Assembly (NCBI GenBank): GCA_028275345.1
Contig: JAPWUV010000002.1
Span: forward strand, 434,001 to 498,000
Origin: a bacterium
GTDB taxonomy: Bacteria > Zhuqueibacterota > Zhuqueibacteria > Oleimicrobiales > Geothermoviventaceae
Reading direction: 5' to 3'
Length of the DNA: 64,000 bases
The first letter of the stretch is position 1, and each line of letters opens with the position of its first letter. Positions 54,002 through 63,362 of the stretch are shown here, in pieces. The notes beneath the pieces were generated by a model that had not been told where the DNA came from, did no database searches, and was given only the letters and a program-made list of their open reading frames with translations. The position numbers and the translations under genes were made by a program.

Positions 54002-55168
54002 TCATGCGCGGCATCCCTCTTGGCTGAGCTCGTCCGCCGCCTCGACCGCATAGCGCGAATAGAAGCTGCGTTTCCAGCGCGCGAATTCCCCGGCGAGGAT
54101 CGCCTCCCGCATCTCGGCCATCAGGGTGGCGTAGAAGGTCAAGTTGTGAATCGTGGCCAGTCGCAGGGCAAGGATTTCGCCGGCATTGAACAGGTGTCGA
54201 ATGAACGCGCGTGTGAAATTTCTGCAGGCGTAACAGGAACACGTCTCATCAATCGGGCGGAGATCCTCCTTGAAGCGGGCATTCTTGATCACCAGAGGGC
54301 CGTCGCGAGTGAAGACCGTCCCATTCCGACCGTTCCGGGTGGGAATGACGCAATCGAATAGATCGATTCCGAGGGAAACAGCCTCAACAAGGTCTTCGGG
54401 CTTGCCAACCCCCATGAGGTACCGTGGACGGTCGTCGGGAAGAAGAGGGGCCACGAGGTCCACGATTTCGAACATGAGTTCTTTCGGCTCCCCTACCGAA
54501 AGGCCGCCGATCGCGTAGCCAGGGAAGTCCATCGCCACAAGCGTTTCGGCCGAACTCCTGCGCAAATCCCCGTAGACACTACCCTGTACGATCCCGAACA
54601 TGGATTGAGGGAAGCCGTACAGGGGCTCGGTCTCAATGAAGCGCTTCAGACTACGCGCCGCCCAGCGGTGCGTCAGTTCCAGGGCCCGAACTGCGCATTC
54701 CCTCTCGCACGGGTACGGCGGGCATTCATCCAGAACCATCATGATGTCGCTTCCGATGGCGCGCTGGTAATCCACTACGGCTTCGGGCGTGAAAAGGAAA
54801 TAGGATCCATCCAGATGCGACCGGAAGTACACGCCTTCCTCGGTGATCTTTCGAAACTCGCTGAGGCTGTAGACCTGGAATCCGCCGCTATCGGTCAAGA
54901 TCGGATGTGACCAACCGGAGAAACGGTGCAAGCCTCCCATTTTGCGCAGGATCTCCAGTCCCGGGCGTAGGAACAGATGGTACGTGTTCGAAAGCATTAT
55001 CTGGATGCCGCAGTCCCGAAGCTCGTCGGGGGATACCGCCTTCACACATCCCTGCGTGCCGACAGGCATGAACGCGGGAGTATCGACGGTCCCATGTGCC
55101 GTGATCAATTGCCCGACACGCGCCCGCGACTGAGCGTCCCGGGCTATGATCTTGAAGCTCGGGCTCAC
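54002..55168 (-). CDS. tgt: Queuine/preQ1 tRNA-guanine transglycosylase
   Basis: 388 aa; exchanges guanine 34 of certain tRNAs for preQ1. GTG start overlapping the radA stop by 4 nt. Catalytic and substrate motifs: LTDSGGFQVYSLSEF (aspartate proton donor) and IPTRNGRNGTVFTRDG (nucleophile region). The four zinc ligands lie in CSCYACRNFTRAFIRHLF, and GYAIGGLSVGE follows in the middle. It belongs to the radA-tgt-yajC block. No other queuosine biosynthesis gene is in the window. Confidence 0.96.
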   Translation of the reverse strand: MSPSFKIIARDAQSRARVGQLITAHGTVDTPAFMPVGTQGCVKAVSPDELRDCGIQIMLSNTYHLFLRPGLEILRKMGGLHRFSGWSHPILTDSGGFQVYSLSEFRKITEEGVYFRSHLDGSYFLFTPEAVVDYQRAIGSDIMMVLDECPPYPCERECAVRALELTHRWAARSLKRFIETEPLYGFPQSMFGIVQGSVYGDLRRSSAETLVAMDFPGYAIGGLSVGEPKELMFEIVDLVAPLLPDDRPRYLMGVGKPEDLVEAVSLGIDLFDCVIPTRNGRNGTVFTRDGPLVIKNARFKEDLRPIDETCSCYACRNFTRAFIRHLFNAGEILALRLATIHNLTFYATLMAEMREAILAGEFARWKRSFYSRYAVEAADELSQEGCRA

Positions 55169-56517
55169 GTCAGCAACAGCTCCAAGGCTTCGGCAAGAGA
55201 CCCAACCTGGAAGACCCGACTCGCTTCCTCAGGCTCGAGCCGTTCCGTCAGGAGTCGTGGGGCGACGACGCGCCCGAAACCCAGTCTCAACGCCTCCTGG
55301 ATCCTTCGCTGCGCATATTGAACTCGTCTCACTTCGCCGGCCAGTCCCACCTCACCGAAGGCCACCACATCCTGTCCCACCGGCCGATTCTTGGCGCTTG
55401 AGGCCACGGCCGCGGCCACCGCCAGGTCGGCTCCAGGCTCCGCGATGCGGATACCTCCGGCCACGTTGAGGAATACGTCGTGCGAACCCGTTTTCACACC
55501 GGCTCTCCTCTCGAGCACAGCCAGCAACATGGCCAATCGACGGGGATCGAACCCGGTGCATGTCCGCTGGGGCACGCTGTAGTGGGTCACGGTTGTGAGA
55601 GCTTGGACTTCAATCAGGAGCGGACGGCTTCCCTGGATCAGGCAAGTGATCAGCGATCCCGGAACTGCCGTAGATCTCTCGGCCAGAAAGAATTCGCTCG
55701 GGTTGGGGACCTGCTGGAGACCAGCCCCCGTCATCTCGAAGACGCCGATCTCATCGGTCGATCCAAAGCGGTTCTTCGTAGCACGCAGGATACGGTAGGG
55801 ATGCTGGGTGTCACCCTCGAACAGCAGCAGCGCATCGACCGCGTGCTCGAGCACCTTCGGACCGGCAAGGAAGCCCTCCTTCGTCACGTGACCCACCAGC
55901 ACCGTGGGGATCCGACGTCGCTTGGCCATCTCCGCGATGGCGTGCGCGCACTCTCGAACCTGGGTCACGCTCCCCGGAGCACTATCGAACTCCGCCCGGG
56001 TAACCGTCTGAATCGAGTCGACGACCACCAACTCGGGGTTGACTAGTTCCACGGCCGCCAAGATCGCCTCGAGCGCCTGAGCCGACAGAAGCTGGATGTT
56101 CGGTCCGGTAATGCCCAGACGATCCGCTCGCAGTTTGATCTGTTCTTCCGATTCCTCGCCGGACGCGTAGAGGACCCGCTTGCCTGAGGCACTCACCGCT
56201 GCTGAACATTGAAGTAGGAGTGTCGACTTGCCGATTCCAGGCTGGCCCCCCAACAGAACGACGCTGCCCGGGACAAATCCCCCGCCGAGAACCCGATCGA
56301 GCTCACCCATTCCCGTGGACACGCGCAGCCGCGGACCGGTCTGGACCTGATCCAACGGTAGCGGCGCAACGATCCATTCCCGCTCGCTCGCTGCTCGGCG
56401 ATGCGCCTTCTCGACGCGTTCCTCCACAAAGGAGTTCCAAGCGCCGCACTCGGGACATCGCCCCATCCACTTCGGACTGGCCATCCCGCAGTTCTGACAC
56501 ACGAACTGGGTTCGCAC
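55165..56517 (-). CDS. radA: DNA repair protein RadA
   Basis: 450 aa from GTG 56517, the usual length and position; a longer upstream frame crosses the tRNA-Arg terminator. N-terminal four-cysteine zinc finger (FVCQNCGMASPKWMGRCPEC), RecA-type ATPase with Walker A GGQPGIGKSTLL, the RadA signature KNRFGSTDEIGVFEM, and a C-terminal Lon-like domain (DVFLNVAGGIRI, RVVAPRLLTERLEPE). It processes branched DNA in recombination. GGAAAGAAGCC precedes the start. Confidence 0.96.
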   Translation of the reverse strand: MRTQFVCQNCGMASPKWMGRCPECGAWNSFVEERVEKAHRRAASEREWIVAPLPLDQVQTGPRLRVSTGMGELDRVLGGGFVPGSVVLLGGQPGIGKSTLLLQCSAAVSASGKRVLYASGEESEEQIKLRADRLGITGPNIQLLSAQALEAILAAVELVNPELVVVDSIQTVTRAEFDSAPGSVTQVRECAHAIAEMAKRRRIPTVLVGHVTKEGFLAGPKVLEHAVDALLLFEGDTQHPYRILRATKNRFGSTDEIGVFEMTGAGLQQVPNPSEFFLAERSTAVPGSLITCLIQGSRPLLIEVQALTTVTHYSVPQRTCTGFDPRRLAMLLAVLERRAGVKTGSHDVFLNVAGGIRIAEPGADLAVAAAVASSAKNRPVGQDVVAFGEVGLAGEVRRVQYAQRRIQEALRLGFGRVVAPRLLTERLEPEEASRVFQVGSLAEALELLLT

Positions 56518-56650
56518 GGCTTCTTTCCGCGAGCCGCCCAAAACGCCCTCTTGCGCTTGCTTGAAAACCACTCCAATGAGATCCAACCCGGGCGAAAAGT
56601 AGTCAACCGGGCCTAGAAAAGCAAGCCGCCGTACCCGACGCGGGAGGATA

Positions 56651-56679
56651 CAAAAAGACCAAGCCAGGGGGCTTGGTCT
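56651..56679 (-). terminator. Rho-independent terminator downstream of tRNA-Arg
   Basis: A 10-bp stem AGACCAAGCC / GGCTTGGTCT (56656-56665 with 56670-56679) with loop AGGG, followed on the minus strand by TTTTT. It ends the pheS-...-folD-tRNA-Arg transcription unit, and radA begins about 135 nt further down. Confidence 0.9.
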
Positions 56680-56687
56680 AAACTCTG

Positions 56688-56761
56688 TGGGCCAGGCGGG
56701 ACTCGAACCCACAGCCTTCGGCTCCGGAGGCCGACGCTCTGTCCAATTGAGCTACTGGCCC
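56688..56761 (-). tRNA. tRNA-Arg (anticodon CCG)
   Basis: On the minus strand: acceptor stem GGGCCAG/CTGGCCC, D-arm TAGCTCAATTGGACAGAGC, and anticodon stem TCGGC/GCCGA around CTCCGGA, which gives CCG. Standard 4- to 5-nt variable loop and T-arm GTGGGTTCGAGTCCCGC. Discriminator A; the following bases are CAG, so CCA is not encoded. It starts 6 nt after the folD stop. Confidence 0.95.
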
Positions 56762-56767
56762 GAGACG

Positions 56768-57643
56768 TCACATCTGCCTTCGCGCGGCGAGCACCGTGTT
56801 TCGCATCAGCATGGCGATGGTCATGGGTCCCACGCCACCCGGCACCGGGGTAATGGCCTTCGCAATCTGGCTCACGCCATCAAAGTCCACGTCCCCAACC
56901 AACCGGTACCCGCGCTCGACCGTCGGATCCTCGACGCGATTCACCCCCACGTCAATCACAACACATCCCGGACGAATCATGTCCGCGGTCACAAATCTCG
57001 GCACTCCCACGGCTGCCACGAGAATATCGGCCAGCCGCGTGATGGCCGCAAGATCCGACGTCCGACTGTGACAGACCGTCACGGTGGCGTTGGCACCTCG
57101 GCGCTTTTGCATCAGCAGGGCCGCCAGCGGCTTGCCCACGATATTGCTGCGGCCCATCACCACTACGTGCTTGCCCTCCGGGGAGTTCCCGGACCGAACG
57201 AGAAGCTCCTGAATCCCCGCAGGCGTACAGGGCACAAAAGTCGGCGCTCCCTCCAGCAGCTTGCCCACGTTGAAGGGGTGAAGTCCATCCACGTCCTTCT
57301 CAGGCGGGATCGCCTCCAACACCCTTTCCTGGGACAGACCATCCGGCAGGGGAAGTTGAACCAGGATCCCATGCACCTCCGGAGTCTGCGCCAGCTTTCG
57401 AATCAGACCCAGGAGCTCTTCTTCGGGCGTATCCGCAGGAAGATCGTAGCGGAAGGAGACGATGCCCAGCTCCTTGCACGCCTTCTCCTTCATCCGGACG
57501 TAGCTGACCGATGCTGGGTTATTCCCCACCAGGATCACCGCCAGCCCCGGGGTCACGCCGGCTTTCTCGAGCTCTTTCACTTCCCGGTTCACTTCTTCCT
57601 GAATCTGACCAGCGATGGCCTTGCCGTCGATGATTTCGGCCAC
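56768..57643 (-). CDS. folD: Bifunctional methylenetetrahydrofolate dehydrogenase/cyclohydrolase
   Basis: 291 aa; interconverts 5,10-methylene-, methenyl- and 10-formyl-THF with NADP. GTG 57643 is chosen because TAGGAG lies 8 nt upstream and the family begins with a short N-terminus before IIDGKAIAG. Catalytic lysine region [18 protein letters not shown]-like QLPLP and ENDGLHPFN segments, and [11 protein letters not shown] (Rossmann). C-terminus with GVNRVEDP and [12 protein letters not shown]. It follows the ymdB stop by 10 nt and directly precedes tRNA-Arg. Confidence 0.95.
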   Translation of the reverse strand: MAEIIDGKAIAGQIQEEVNREVKELEKAGVTPGLAVILVGNNPASVSYVRMKEKACKELGIVSFRYDLPADTPEEELLGLIRKLAQTPEVHGILVQLPLPDGLSQERVLEAIPPEKDVDGLHPFNVGKLLEGAPTFVPCTPAGIQELLVRSGNSPEGKHVVVMGRSNIVGKPLAALLMQKRRGANATVTVCHSRTSDLAAITRLADILVAAVGVPRFVTADMIRPGCVVIDVGVNRVEDPTVERGYRLVGDVDFDGVSQIAKAITPVPGGVGPMTIAMLMRNTVLAARRQM

Positions 57644-57653
57644 AATCCGTCTC

Positions 57654-58448
57654 CTACGGCAGATCAATCGGTTCGGAAATCCTATGGATCGATTCGCATT
57701 GGCCGTTTGTTTCGTTCACGCTCAGGAGAACTGCGTGAAAGATCTCGGCCCCCTTCGCCAGCTGCATTGGTAGCGGAAGCTGATGCAGGAACCGCTCGAT
57801 GGATACCGACCTCTCGGCGCCGATCACCCCGAGATGAGAGCCTGTCATGCCCACGTCCGTGATGTAGCCCGTGCCACCGTCCAGGAGCCGTTCGTCTGCG
57901 GTTTGCACGTGAGTATGCGTGCCGATTACCGCCGTGACGCGACCTGCAAGGTACCAGCCCAGCGCCTGCTTCTCCGCCGTGGCCTCCGCGTGTACGTCCA
58001 CAATCCGAATCGGGCAATCCTGGACCTCTGGTTCGTCCAATACGCGGTCTAAAGTGCGAAAGGGGCAGTCGATCGGAAAGAGGAACGTCCTTCCCTGCAC
58101 GTTGATCAGAGTAACGGGCGGAAGGCCGCTCTTGTTGTACACGGCAAAGCCTTTGCCGCGGACTCCGTCAGGGTAGTTCGCTGGCCGAAGAACCCGTGGA
58201 TCGTCGAGCAACTCGCTATCGGACTGCCGATCCCAGACGTGGTTGCCCGTCGTCAACGCGTCGACGCCATTTTCAAAGAGCCGTCTGGCGGGATTGCGGT
58301 CCAACCCGCGGCCGCCCTTCAGATTCTCCCCGTTGGCGAAGCAGTAGTCGAAGTGGATCCCTTTCTCGCGCAACCGCTTAAGCGCCAGAAGCGCCGTTTG
58401 GACCCCCCTACTGCCCACAATGTCTGCCACGAAGAGAATCGAGACCAC
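57654..58448 (-). CDS. ymdB: YmdB-like metallophosphoesterase
   Basis: 264 aa member of the TIGR00282 family. Metal-binding pattern: [13 protein letters not shown] (Asp), [12 protein letters not shown] (Asn/Glu), TGNHVWDR (GNHE-like), [15 protein letters not shown] and [14 protein letters not shown]. YmdB is a 2',3'-cyclic-nucleotide phosphodiesterase linked to biofilm/sporulation switching in Bacillus and is commonly encoded right after rny, as here. GTG start. Confidence 0.9.
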   Translation of the reverse strand: MVSILFVADIVGSRGVQTALLALKRLREKGIHFDYCFANGENLKGGRGLDRNPARRLFENGVDALTTGNHVWDRQSDSELLDDPRVLRPANYPDGVRGKGFAVYNKSGLPPVTLINVQGRTFLFPIDCPFRTLDRVLDEPEVQDCPIRIVDVHAEATAEKQALGWYLAGRVTAVIGTHTHVQTADERLLDGGTGYITDVGMTGSHLGVIGAERSVSIERFLHQLPLPMQLAKGAEIFHAVLLSVNETNGQCESIHRISEPIDLP

Positions 58449-58513
58449 TTAGCCCCTCTTCTCGCAAGTACGCTGCAAATTTAGCCGACCCGGGCCAGGA
58501 AAGCAAACGGAAA

Positions 58514-60073
58514 CTATTTCGCGTAGTCCACCGCCCGGAACTCGCGGATGACCGTAACCTTGATCTGGCCCGGATACTCGACCTCGCTTTGGATTTTCTC
58601 GGCGATGTCGGTGGCGAGCAGCTCCGCGGCCGCGTCGTCCACCTTCTCGGGTTGGACGATCACCCGCACTTCCCTACCAGCCTGAATGGCGTACGCCTGA
58701 CCGACTCCCTCGAAACTCTTCGCCAGCTCCTCCAGCTTCTCCAGGCGTTTGATGTAGCTCTCGAGGGTCTCCCGGCGGGCACCAGGTCGCGAACCCGAGA
58801 TGGCATCGGCGGCCTTGACCAGCACCGTGATCGGCGAGATGGCTTCGACGTCCTCGTGATGCCCCACAATCGCATTTTGGACGATGTCGTTCTCCCCGTA
58901 TTTCTTGGCCACCTCCGCGCCGATCTGCGTGTGCGTCCCTTCCGTGTACCGGTCGATCGCCTTCCCAATGTCGTGAAGCAGACCGGCCCGTTTCGCCAGA
59001 TTGGCATCCAGACCGAGCTCCGCGGCCATGAGTCCAGCCAAGTTGGCGACCTCTACGGAATGCTGGAGCACGTTCTGGCCGTAGCTGGTGCGATACTTGA
59101 GTTTGCCCAGGAGCTTGATCAATTCTGGATGCAGGCCATGCACGCCCGCATCGAGACAGGCCTGTTCGCCGATCTCGTACAGCTTCTCTTCCATCTCCTT
59201 GCGCGTCTTTTCCACAACCTCCTCAATCCGCGTCGGATGGATGCGGCCGTCCGAGATGAGACGCTCGAGTGCGACGCGCGCGACCTCCCTCCGGAAGGGA
59301 TCGAACGCGCTGAGGATCACGGCCTCCGGGGTGTCGTCCACGATCACGTCCACCCCGGTGGCCTGTTCGAAGGCCCGAATGTTCCTCCCTTCCCTCCCGA
59401 TGATTCTCCCTTTCATTTCCTCGTTGGGCAAGTTGACCACGCTTACGGTGGTCTCGACGGAGTGATCAGCTGCCGAGCGTTGGATCGCCTGGATGATGAT
59501 CTCCTTCGCCTCCTTGTTGGCCGTGAGCCTGGCTTGATCCTTGATCTCCTTGACGATCTGCGCTGCTTCCCTCCGGGCCTTATCCTTCAAACTCTCGAGC
59601 AACAGCTGCTTGGCCTCCTCCTGGGTCAGTCCCGCGATCCGTTCCAGGGCCGATCTCTGCTGGGCGATCAATTCCTCAAGTTGCCGTTCCTTGGAGACCA
59701 GCTGTTCTTCCTTGGCTCTCAGCAGCTCTTGCTGTCGATCCAGCGCCCGCATCTTCTCTTCGAGCATTTCGGCTCGCCGGTCCAGGGTGCTTTCTCTTTG
59801 CTGAAGCTGCCGCTCGAGCCTTTGGAGTTCGGCGCGCTGGTTTCGGAACTCGTTCTCCACGGACTGCTTAAGGCGAAGGTATTCCTCCTTTGCCTCCAGG
59901 AGCTTCTCGCGTTTGATGGCCTCGGCTTCCTTCTGCGCCTCGGAAACAATTCGCTCCGCAATGATCTCCGCGCTGGCCACCCTCTTTTGGCCAGCCCGCT
60001 TGCGGAGCGTCCAGCCTGCAAAGAAACACAGGGCTCCGAGCCCAATCGAAGCAACGATCCAGAGCAGCGTCAT
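58514..60073 (-). CDS. rny: Ribonuclease Y
   Basis: 519 aa from ATG 60073 (GAGGTGAAGAAGCG upstream); the longer frame to 60163 lies in the structured leader. An N-terminal membrane helix ([18 protein letters not shown]) is followed by a long coiled coil (about 30-200), a KH domain ([19 protein letters not shown]) and an HD domain ([10 protein letters not shown]). It is the main membrane-anchored endoribonuclease initiating mRNA decay in bacteria without RNase E of the E. coli type. It lies between zapA (with an intervening structured RNA) and ymdB. Confidence 0.96.
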   Translation of the reverse strand: MTLLWIVASIGLGALCFFAGWTLRKRAGQKRVASAEIIAERIVSEAQKEAEAIKREKLLEAKEEYLRLKQSVENEFRNQRAELQRLERQLQQRESTLDRRAEMLEEKMRALDRQQELLRAKEEQLVSKERQLEELIAQQRSALERIAGLTQEEAKQLLLESLKDKARREAAQIVKEIKDQARLTANKEAKEIIIQAIQRSAADHSVETTVSVVNLPNEEMKGRIIGREGRNIRAFEQATGVDVIVDDTPEAVILSAFDPFRREVARVALERLISDGRIHPTRIEEVVEKTRKEMEEKLYEIGEQACLDAGVHGLHPELIKLLGKLKYRTSYGQNVLQHSVEVANLAGLMAAELGLDANLAKRAGLLHDIGKAIDRYTEGTHTQIGAEVAKKYGENDIVQNAIVGHHEDVEAISPITVLVKAADAISGSRPGARRETLESYIKRLEKLEELAKSFEGVGQAYAIQAGREVRVIVQPEKVDDAAAELLATDIAEKIQSEVEYPGQIKVTVIREFRAVDYAK

Positions 60074-60108
60074 CGCTTCTTCACCTCGCTTTCCGTAGGG
60101 TGCAAGAC

Positions 60109-60188
60109 AAAAGCCCCACTTCCCGACCCTCCTGCTCTCGGCTACCAGCGGAGCAGGTACCACCTCGCCACGGGTCAGGAAGTGGGGC
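60109..60188 (-). ncRNA. Structured hairpin in the zapA-rny spacer (terminator or rny leader)
   Basis: On the minus strand a 17-bp stem with one G-T pair (60113-60129 with 60172-60188) encloses an inner stem CCTGCTC/GAGCAGG and is followed by TTTTG. It has the form of a strong terminator or attenuator but is unusually large, and a second small hairpin lies between it and zapA. zapA is a common neighbour of 6S RNA, but the region is too short and the central bubble is absent. A T-box-like GGTGGTACC sequence inside is noted without other T-box features. Confidence 0.55.
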
Positions 60189-60222
60189 CTCGACTACCGA
60201 GAGGTGTGGCTTAGAGCCCTCC

Positions 60223-60528
60223 CTACTCGGTTGCCTCCTTGTGGAGATACTCGTCGAGCTTGCTGGCCAAGATCCGCAGCTTCCGATTGTAGGAGGAAAG
60301 GATCTCCTCCTTTTCAGCCCGCTCGCGGAACAATTCGTCCGCGATGTTCAAAGCCGCCAAAATGGCCACCTTGAGCGACGAGTTCACGGAGGTCGACTCG
60401 TCCACCTCGCGCATCTTGCTGTCGACGTACTCCGCGACGTGTCGGATGTACTCCGGGTCACTATCTCCCCGAATGGCGTACTCCGCACCGAAGATGGTGA
60501 CCTTGACGACGTTGGAATCGGCAAACAT
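60223..60528 (-). CDS. zapA: Cell division protein ZapA
   Basis: 101 aa from ATG 60528; the longer frame adds an Arg-rich, non-conserved stretch. The family pattern VVKVTIFGAEYAIRGDSDPEYI and a C-terminal coiled coil (SLKVAILAALNIADELFRERAEKEE) are clear. ZapA binds FtsZ and bundles protofilaments at the division ring. It lies directly downstream of a small coiled-coil gene and upstream of rny. Confidence 0.92.
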   Translation of the reverse strand: MFADSNVVKVTIFGAEYAIRGDSDPEYIRHVAEYVDSKMREVDESTSVNSSLKVAILAALNIADELFRERAEKEEILSSYNRKLRILASKLDEYLHKEATE

Positions 60529-60664
60529 CGACGCGTTTCGCTCGCGAAATCGCCACCACCGCCTTCTTCGCGGGGGGCTTTTCAACTTCCCTTCCTCAGC
60601 CCTAAGCCGCGACCGCGTCGCCGGCATTGGGCAGAACCTCGTACTGACCCGTGGCTCGTGCTTT

Positions 60665-60946
60665 TCAGCCCCCGATGGGTATCTGCTCAAGCTTCTTCAG
60701 CAGGTCTTGGATCCTCCGCTTGACTTCCTCCTCCCGTGCCTTCAGCCGTTGGATCTCCTCATGATGCTGGGCAATACCCTGCTGTTGCTGGCGCAGTGCT
60801 TCAATAGTTCGCTCGTTTTCCTCCAGCTTCGCCAGCAGCTCGGCGTTCTGCATCCGCAGGTCGCGGTTCTCCAGCTTCAACTTGTTCAGAAGTTCGATGA
60901 GACGTGAGATCTTCTCATCCAGCTCGTCGATTGGTTCCAATTCCAT
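60665..60946 (-). CDS. Small coiled-coil protein, ZapB-like
   Basis: 93 aa, almost entirely a predicted coiled coil (heptads with Leu, Glu, Lys and Gln; LEENERTIEALRQQQQG in the middle). It lies between pheT and zapA, the place where ZapB/DUF904-like division proteins are found, so it may bind ZapA and help organise the Z-ring. Sequence identity with ZapB cannot be judged by eye. The ATG follows the pheT stop by 10 nt. Confidence 0.75.
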   Translation of the reverse strand: MELEPIDELDEKISRLIELLNKLKLENRDLRMQNAELLAKLEENERTIEALRQQQQGIAQHHEEIQRLKAREEEVKRRIQDLLKKLEQIPIGG

Positions 60947-60956
60947 AGCAGCCTTC

Positions 60957-63356
60957 CTACCGCGGCCTCAGAGTCACGCCCAACTCCTGCGCCAAAGCGC
61001 GCAAGATCTCCTCTATCCGGTCCCGCACTTCCTGCTCCGTAAGCGTCCTTTCCTCGGCCTGGAACGTAAGCGCAAAGGCAAGGCTCTTCTTCCCCGCCGG
61101 AATCTGGGGGCCTCGGTAAAGGTCGAACAGACGCACCGACTGAAGGTATGGCCCTCCGCGCTTCCAGATGACGGCTTCCACCGCTCCTGCCGGGAGCGTT
61201 TCGTCCGCGAGGAGCGCGAGGTCCTGTTGGACTGGAGGAAACTTCGGAATCGGCACGTAGATGCGCTCCGTGATGGCTACGGCCTTCACCCTTTCCCAGT
61301 CCACCTCGAAGCCGTAGACAGCCTGCTCGCAGTCATAGCTCTTAAGCACATCCCGTGCCAGTTGTCCTGCGTACCCCACCTTTGTCTCGTCCACGCAGAG
61401 GGCAAAGCCTCCCTCTTCGAGCCAGGGACGATCCGAAGCCTCAAGGCGGATATCCTTCCGTCCTGTGAGATCGCGAAGCACTTCTTCCACGACACCTTTG
61501 AGGTCGTAGAAATCGGCTGCCCTCTCCTGCGTGCGCCAGGTCCTGTACGCGAAAATCCCGCAGATGGTGCCGGCCAGGTGCATCTTCTCGCAGTACGCCC
61601 CGTCCGCGCTTCGGGCGAATACCTTGCCCCATTCGAACAAGAAGACCCTGGGCTGCCTCCGATTGAGGTTACGGACTGTGGAGGCCAGGAGTCCGGGAAG
61701 CAAGCTAGGACGCAGCCAGGCCAGTTCTTCTCCCAGCGGGTTAAGAACCTTGACCAGGGTTTCGGGACCATCCGAGAACGCTTCCGCTTGGGCTCGGGAG
61801 ATCAAGCTCAGGTTCACCGTTTCAAAAAAACCCAGCCCGACCAGGAGGGAACGAGCCTTCTCGAGAAGCTGATCCCTCCCTTCCCCAGTTCGCGACTCGT
61901 CGATTGGGGCGACCGGGTCCGGATGGATGCGCTCGTAGCCGTAGTGGCGGGCCACTTCCTCGATCAGATCGATCTCCCGGGTGAGGTCAGGACGGAAGGT
62001 CGGCACCGTGACCGCGTAGCCCGTCTCCTGTTCCTGCACCTCGAGACCGAGCCGTCTCAGGATTCCCTCCATTTCCCTTGACGGGATAGCGGTTCCCAAC
62101 ACCTGATTGGCTCGGCTCGGACGGAAAAACACCGTCCGGGGCCGAATGGGATCGGGGTACACATCCACAATGCCGCGCGCCAGCTTGCCCCCCGCCGTTC
62201 TTAGAATAAGCTCGCACGCCCGGTTGGACGCCGCCACAACCCCCTCGGGATCGACCCCGCGCTCGAAGCGGTAGGAGGAATCGGTCGAAATTGTGAGCTT
62301 GCGCTTGGTCCTGCGGATGCTGTCGGGGGAGAAATAGGCGCTCTCGAGAAGCACCCTGCGTGTGCGCTCGGACACCTCGCTGTTCTCTCCCCCCATCACC
62401 CCGGCGATGGCTACCGGCTTGCTCCGGTCGCAGATGAGTAGGGTATCGGAGAAAAGCGTGCGCAGCTTGCCATCCAGCGTGATGAACTCCTCGCCTTCTC
62501 GAGCGAACTTGACCACGATCGTGCCCTCGTCGAGACGATCGTAGTCGAAGGCGTGGAGAGGCTGGCCGAACTCGAGCATCACGTAGTTCGTCACATCGAC
62601 GACGTTGTTGATGGAACGCATGCCCACCAGCTCGAGTCGGCGAGCCAACCACAGGGGGGAAGGCGCCACCTGCACGTCCCACAAGAACCTCGCCGTGTAG
62701 CGAGGGCAAGCCTCCGGAGCCTGGACATCGACGCGCACCCACTCCTCGACCCGTTCGGGCTCCTCCGATAGGCGAGGCCGAGGCAGGCGAAGCTCTTTCC
62801 CCCACGCTGCGCTCAGTTCTCGTGCGATGCCGATCGTCCCGAGGCAATCCGGCCGGTTGGGGGTGACGTTCACCTCAAAGACCCAATCTTCCCCCACCAC
62901 ATCGCGCAAGTCTTGCCCGGTCCAGAGGCTACCCCCATTGTCCAAGAGGAGGATTCCCTCTGCGCGGCTCGTCAGCCCGAGCTCGGCCTCCGAACACAAC
63001 ATTCCCTGCGACGTGACCGAGCCGAAGCTCCGGGGTTCAACCCGCTGACCGTCCGCGAGGATTGCCCCGGGAAGCGCCAATGCTGCCCATAGCTTGGCAC
63101 GGACGTTCCGGGCTCCGCAGACCACGGTCATCTTGCCGTAGCGGCTTCCCGCGTCCACAACGGCGAGCCACAAATGGTCCGAGCCTGGGACCGGCTCCAC
63201 CGAGAGAATTTGCGCGACCACGACCCCCTGAAACTGGGCCTGGACCCTCTCGAGAGATTCCACCTCGAGGCCGAGCATCGTCAGGCGGTCAGCCACCTCC
63301 TCCGGGGTGGCCTCGAGTTCGACGTACTCGCGAATCCAGTTGTAGGTCGTTTTCAT
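60957..63356 (-). CDS. pheT: Phenylalanyl-tRNA synthetase beta subunit
   Basis: 799 aa, normal length. N-terminal tRNA-binding/EMAP-like domain (about 40-150; VVAQILSVEPVPGSDHLWLAVVD), B3/B4 editing region, B5 domain, catalytic-like core with the class II fold (EVARHYGYERIHPD), and C-terminal FDX-ACB anticodon-binding domain (ERIYVPIPKFPPVQQDLALLADE). It forms an alpha2-beta2 tetramer with PheS. The start is 6 nt after the pheS stop. Confidence 0.96.
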   Translation of the reverse strand: MKTTYNWIREYVELEATPEEVADRLTMLGLEVESLERVQAQFQGVVVAQILSVEPVPGSDHLWLAVVDAGSRYGKMTVVCGARNVRAKLWAALALPGAILADGQRVEPRSFGSVTSQGMLCSEAELGLTSRAEGILLLDNGGSLWTGQDLRDVVGEDWVFEVNVTPNRPDCLGTIGIARELSAAWGKELRLPRPRLSEEPERVEEWVRVDVQAPEACPRYTARFLWDVQVAPSPLWLARRLELVGMRSINNVVDVTNYVMLEFGQPLHAFDYDRLDEGTIVVKFAREGEEFITLDGKLRTLFSDTLLICDRSKPVAIAGVMGGENSEVSERTRRVLLESAYFSPDSIRRTKRKLTISTDSSYRFERGVDPEGVVAASNRACELILRTAGGKLARGIVDVYPDPIRPRTVFFRPSRANQVLGTAIPSREMEGILRRLGLEVQEQETGYAVTVPTFRPDLTREIDLIEEVARHYGYERIHPDPVAPIDESRTGEGRDQLLEKARSLLVGLGFFETVNLSLISRAQAEAFSDGPETLVKVLNPLGEELAWLRPSLLPGLLASTVRNLNRRQPRVFLFEWGKVFARSADGAYCEKMHLAGTICGIFAYRTWRTQERAADFYDLKGVVEEVLRDLTGRKDIRLEASDRPWLEEGGFALCVDETKVGYAGQLARDVLKSYDCEQAVYGFEVDWERVKAVAITERIYVPIPKFPPVQQDLALLADETLPAGAVEAVIWKRGGPYLQSVRLFDLYRGPQIPAGKKSLAFALTFQAEERTLTEQEVRDRIEEILRALAQELGVTLRPR

Positions 63357-63362
63357 GATCTG

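Noticed and set aside
58589-60214. A 541-residue open frame on the plus strand
   Set aside because: It lies opposite the conserved rny gene and has no protein-like features.
60074-60223. 6S RNA next to zapA
   Set aside because: The space is only about 150 nt, the long stem is fully paired and lacks the central open bubble; a terminator or attenuator fits better.
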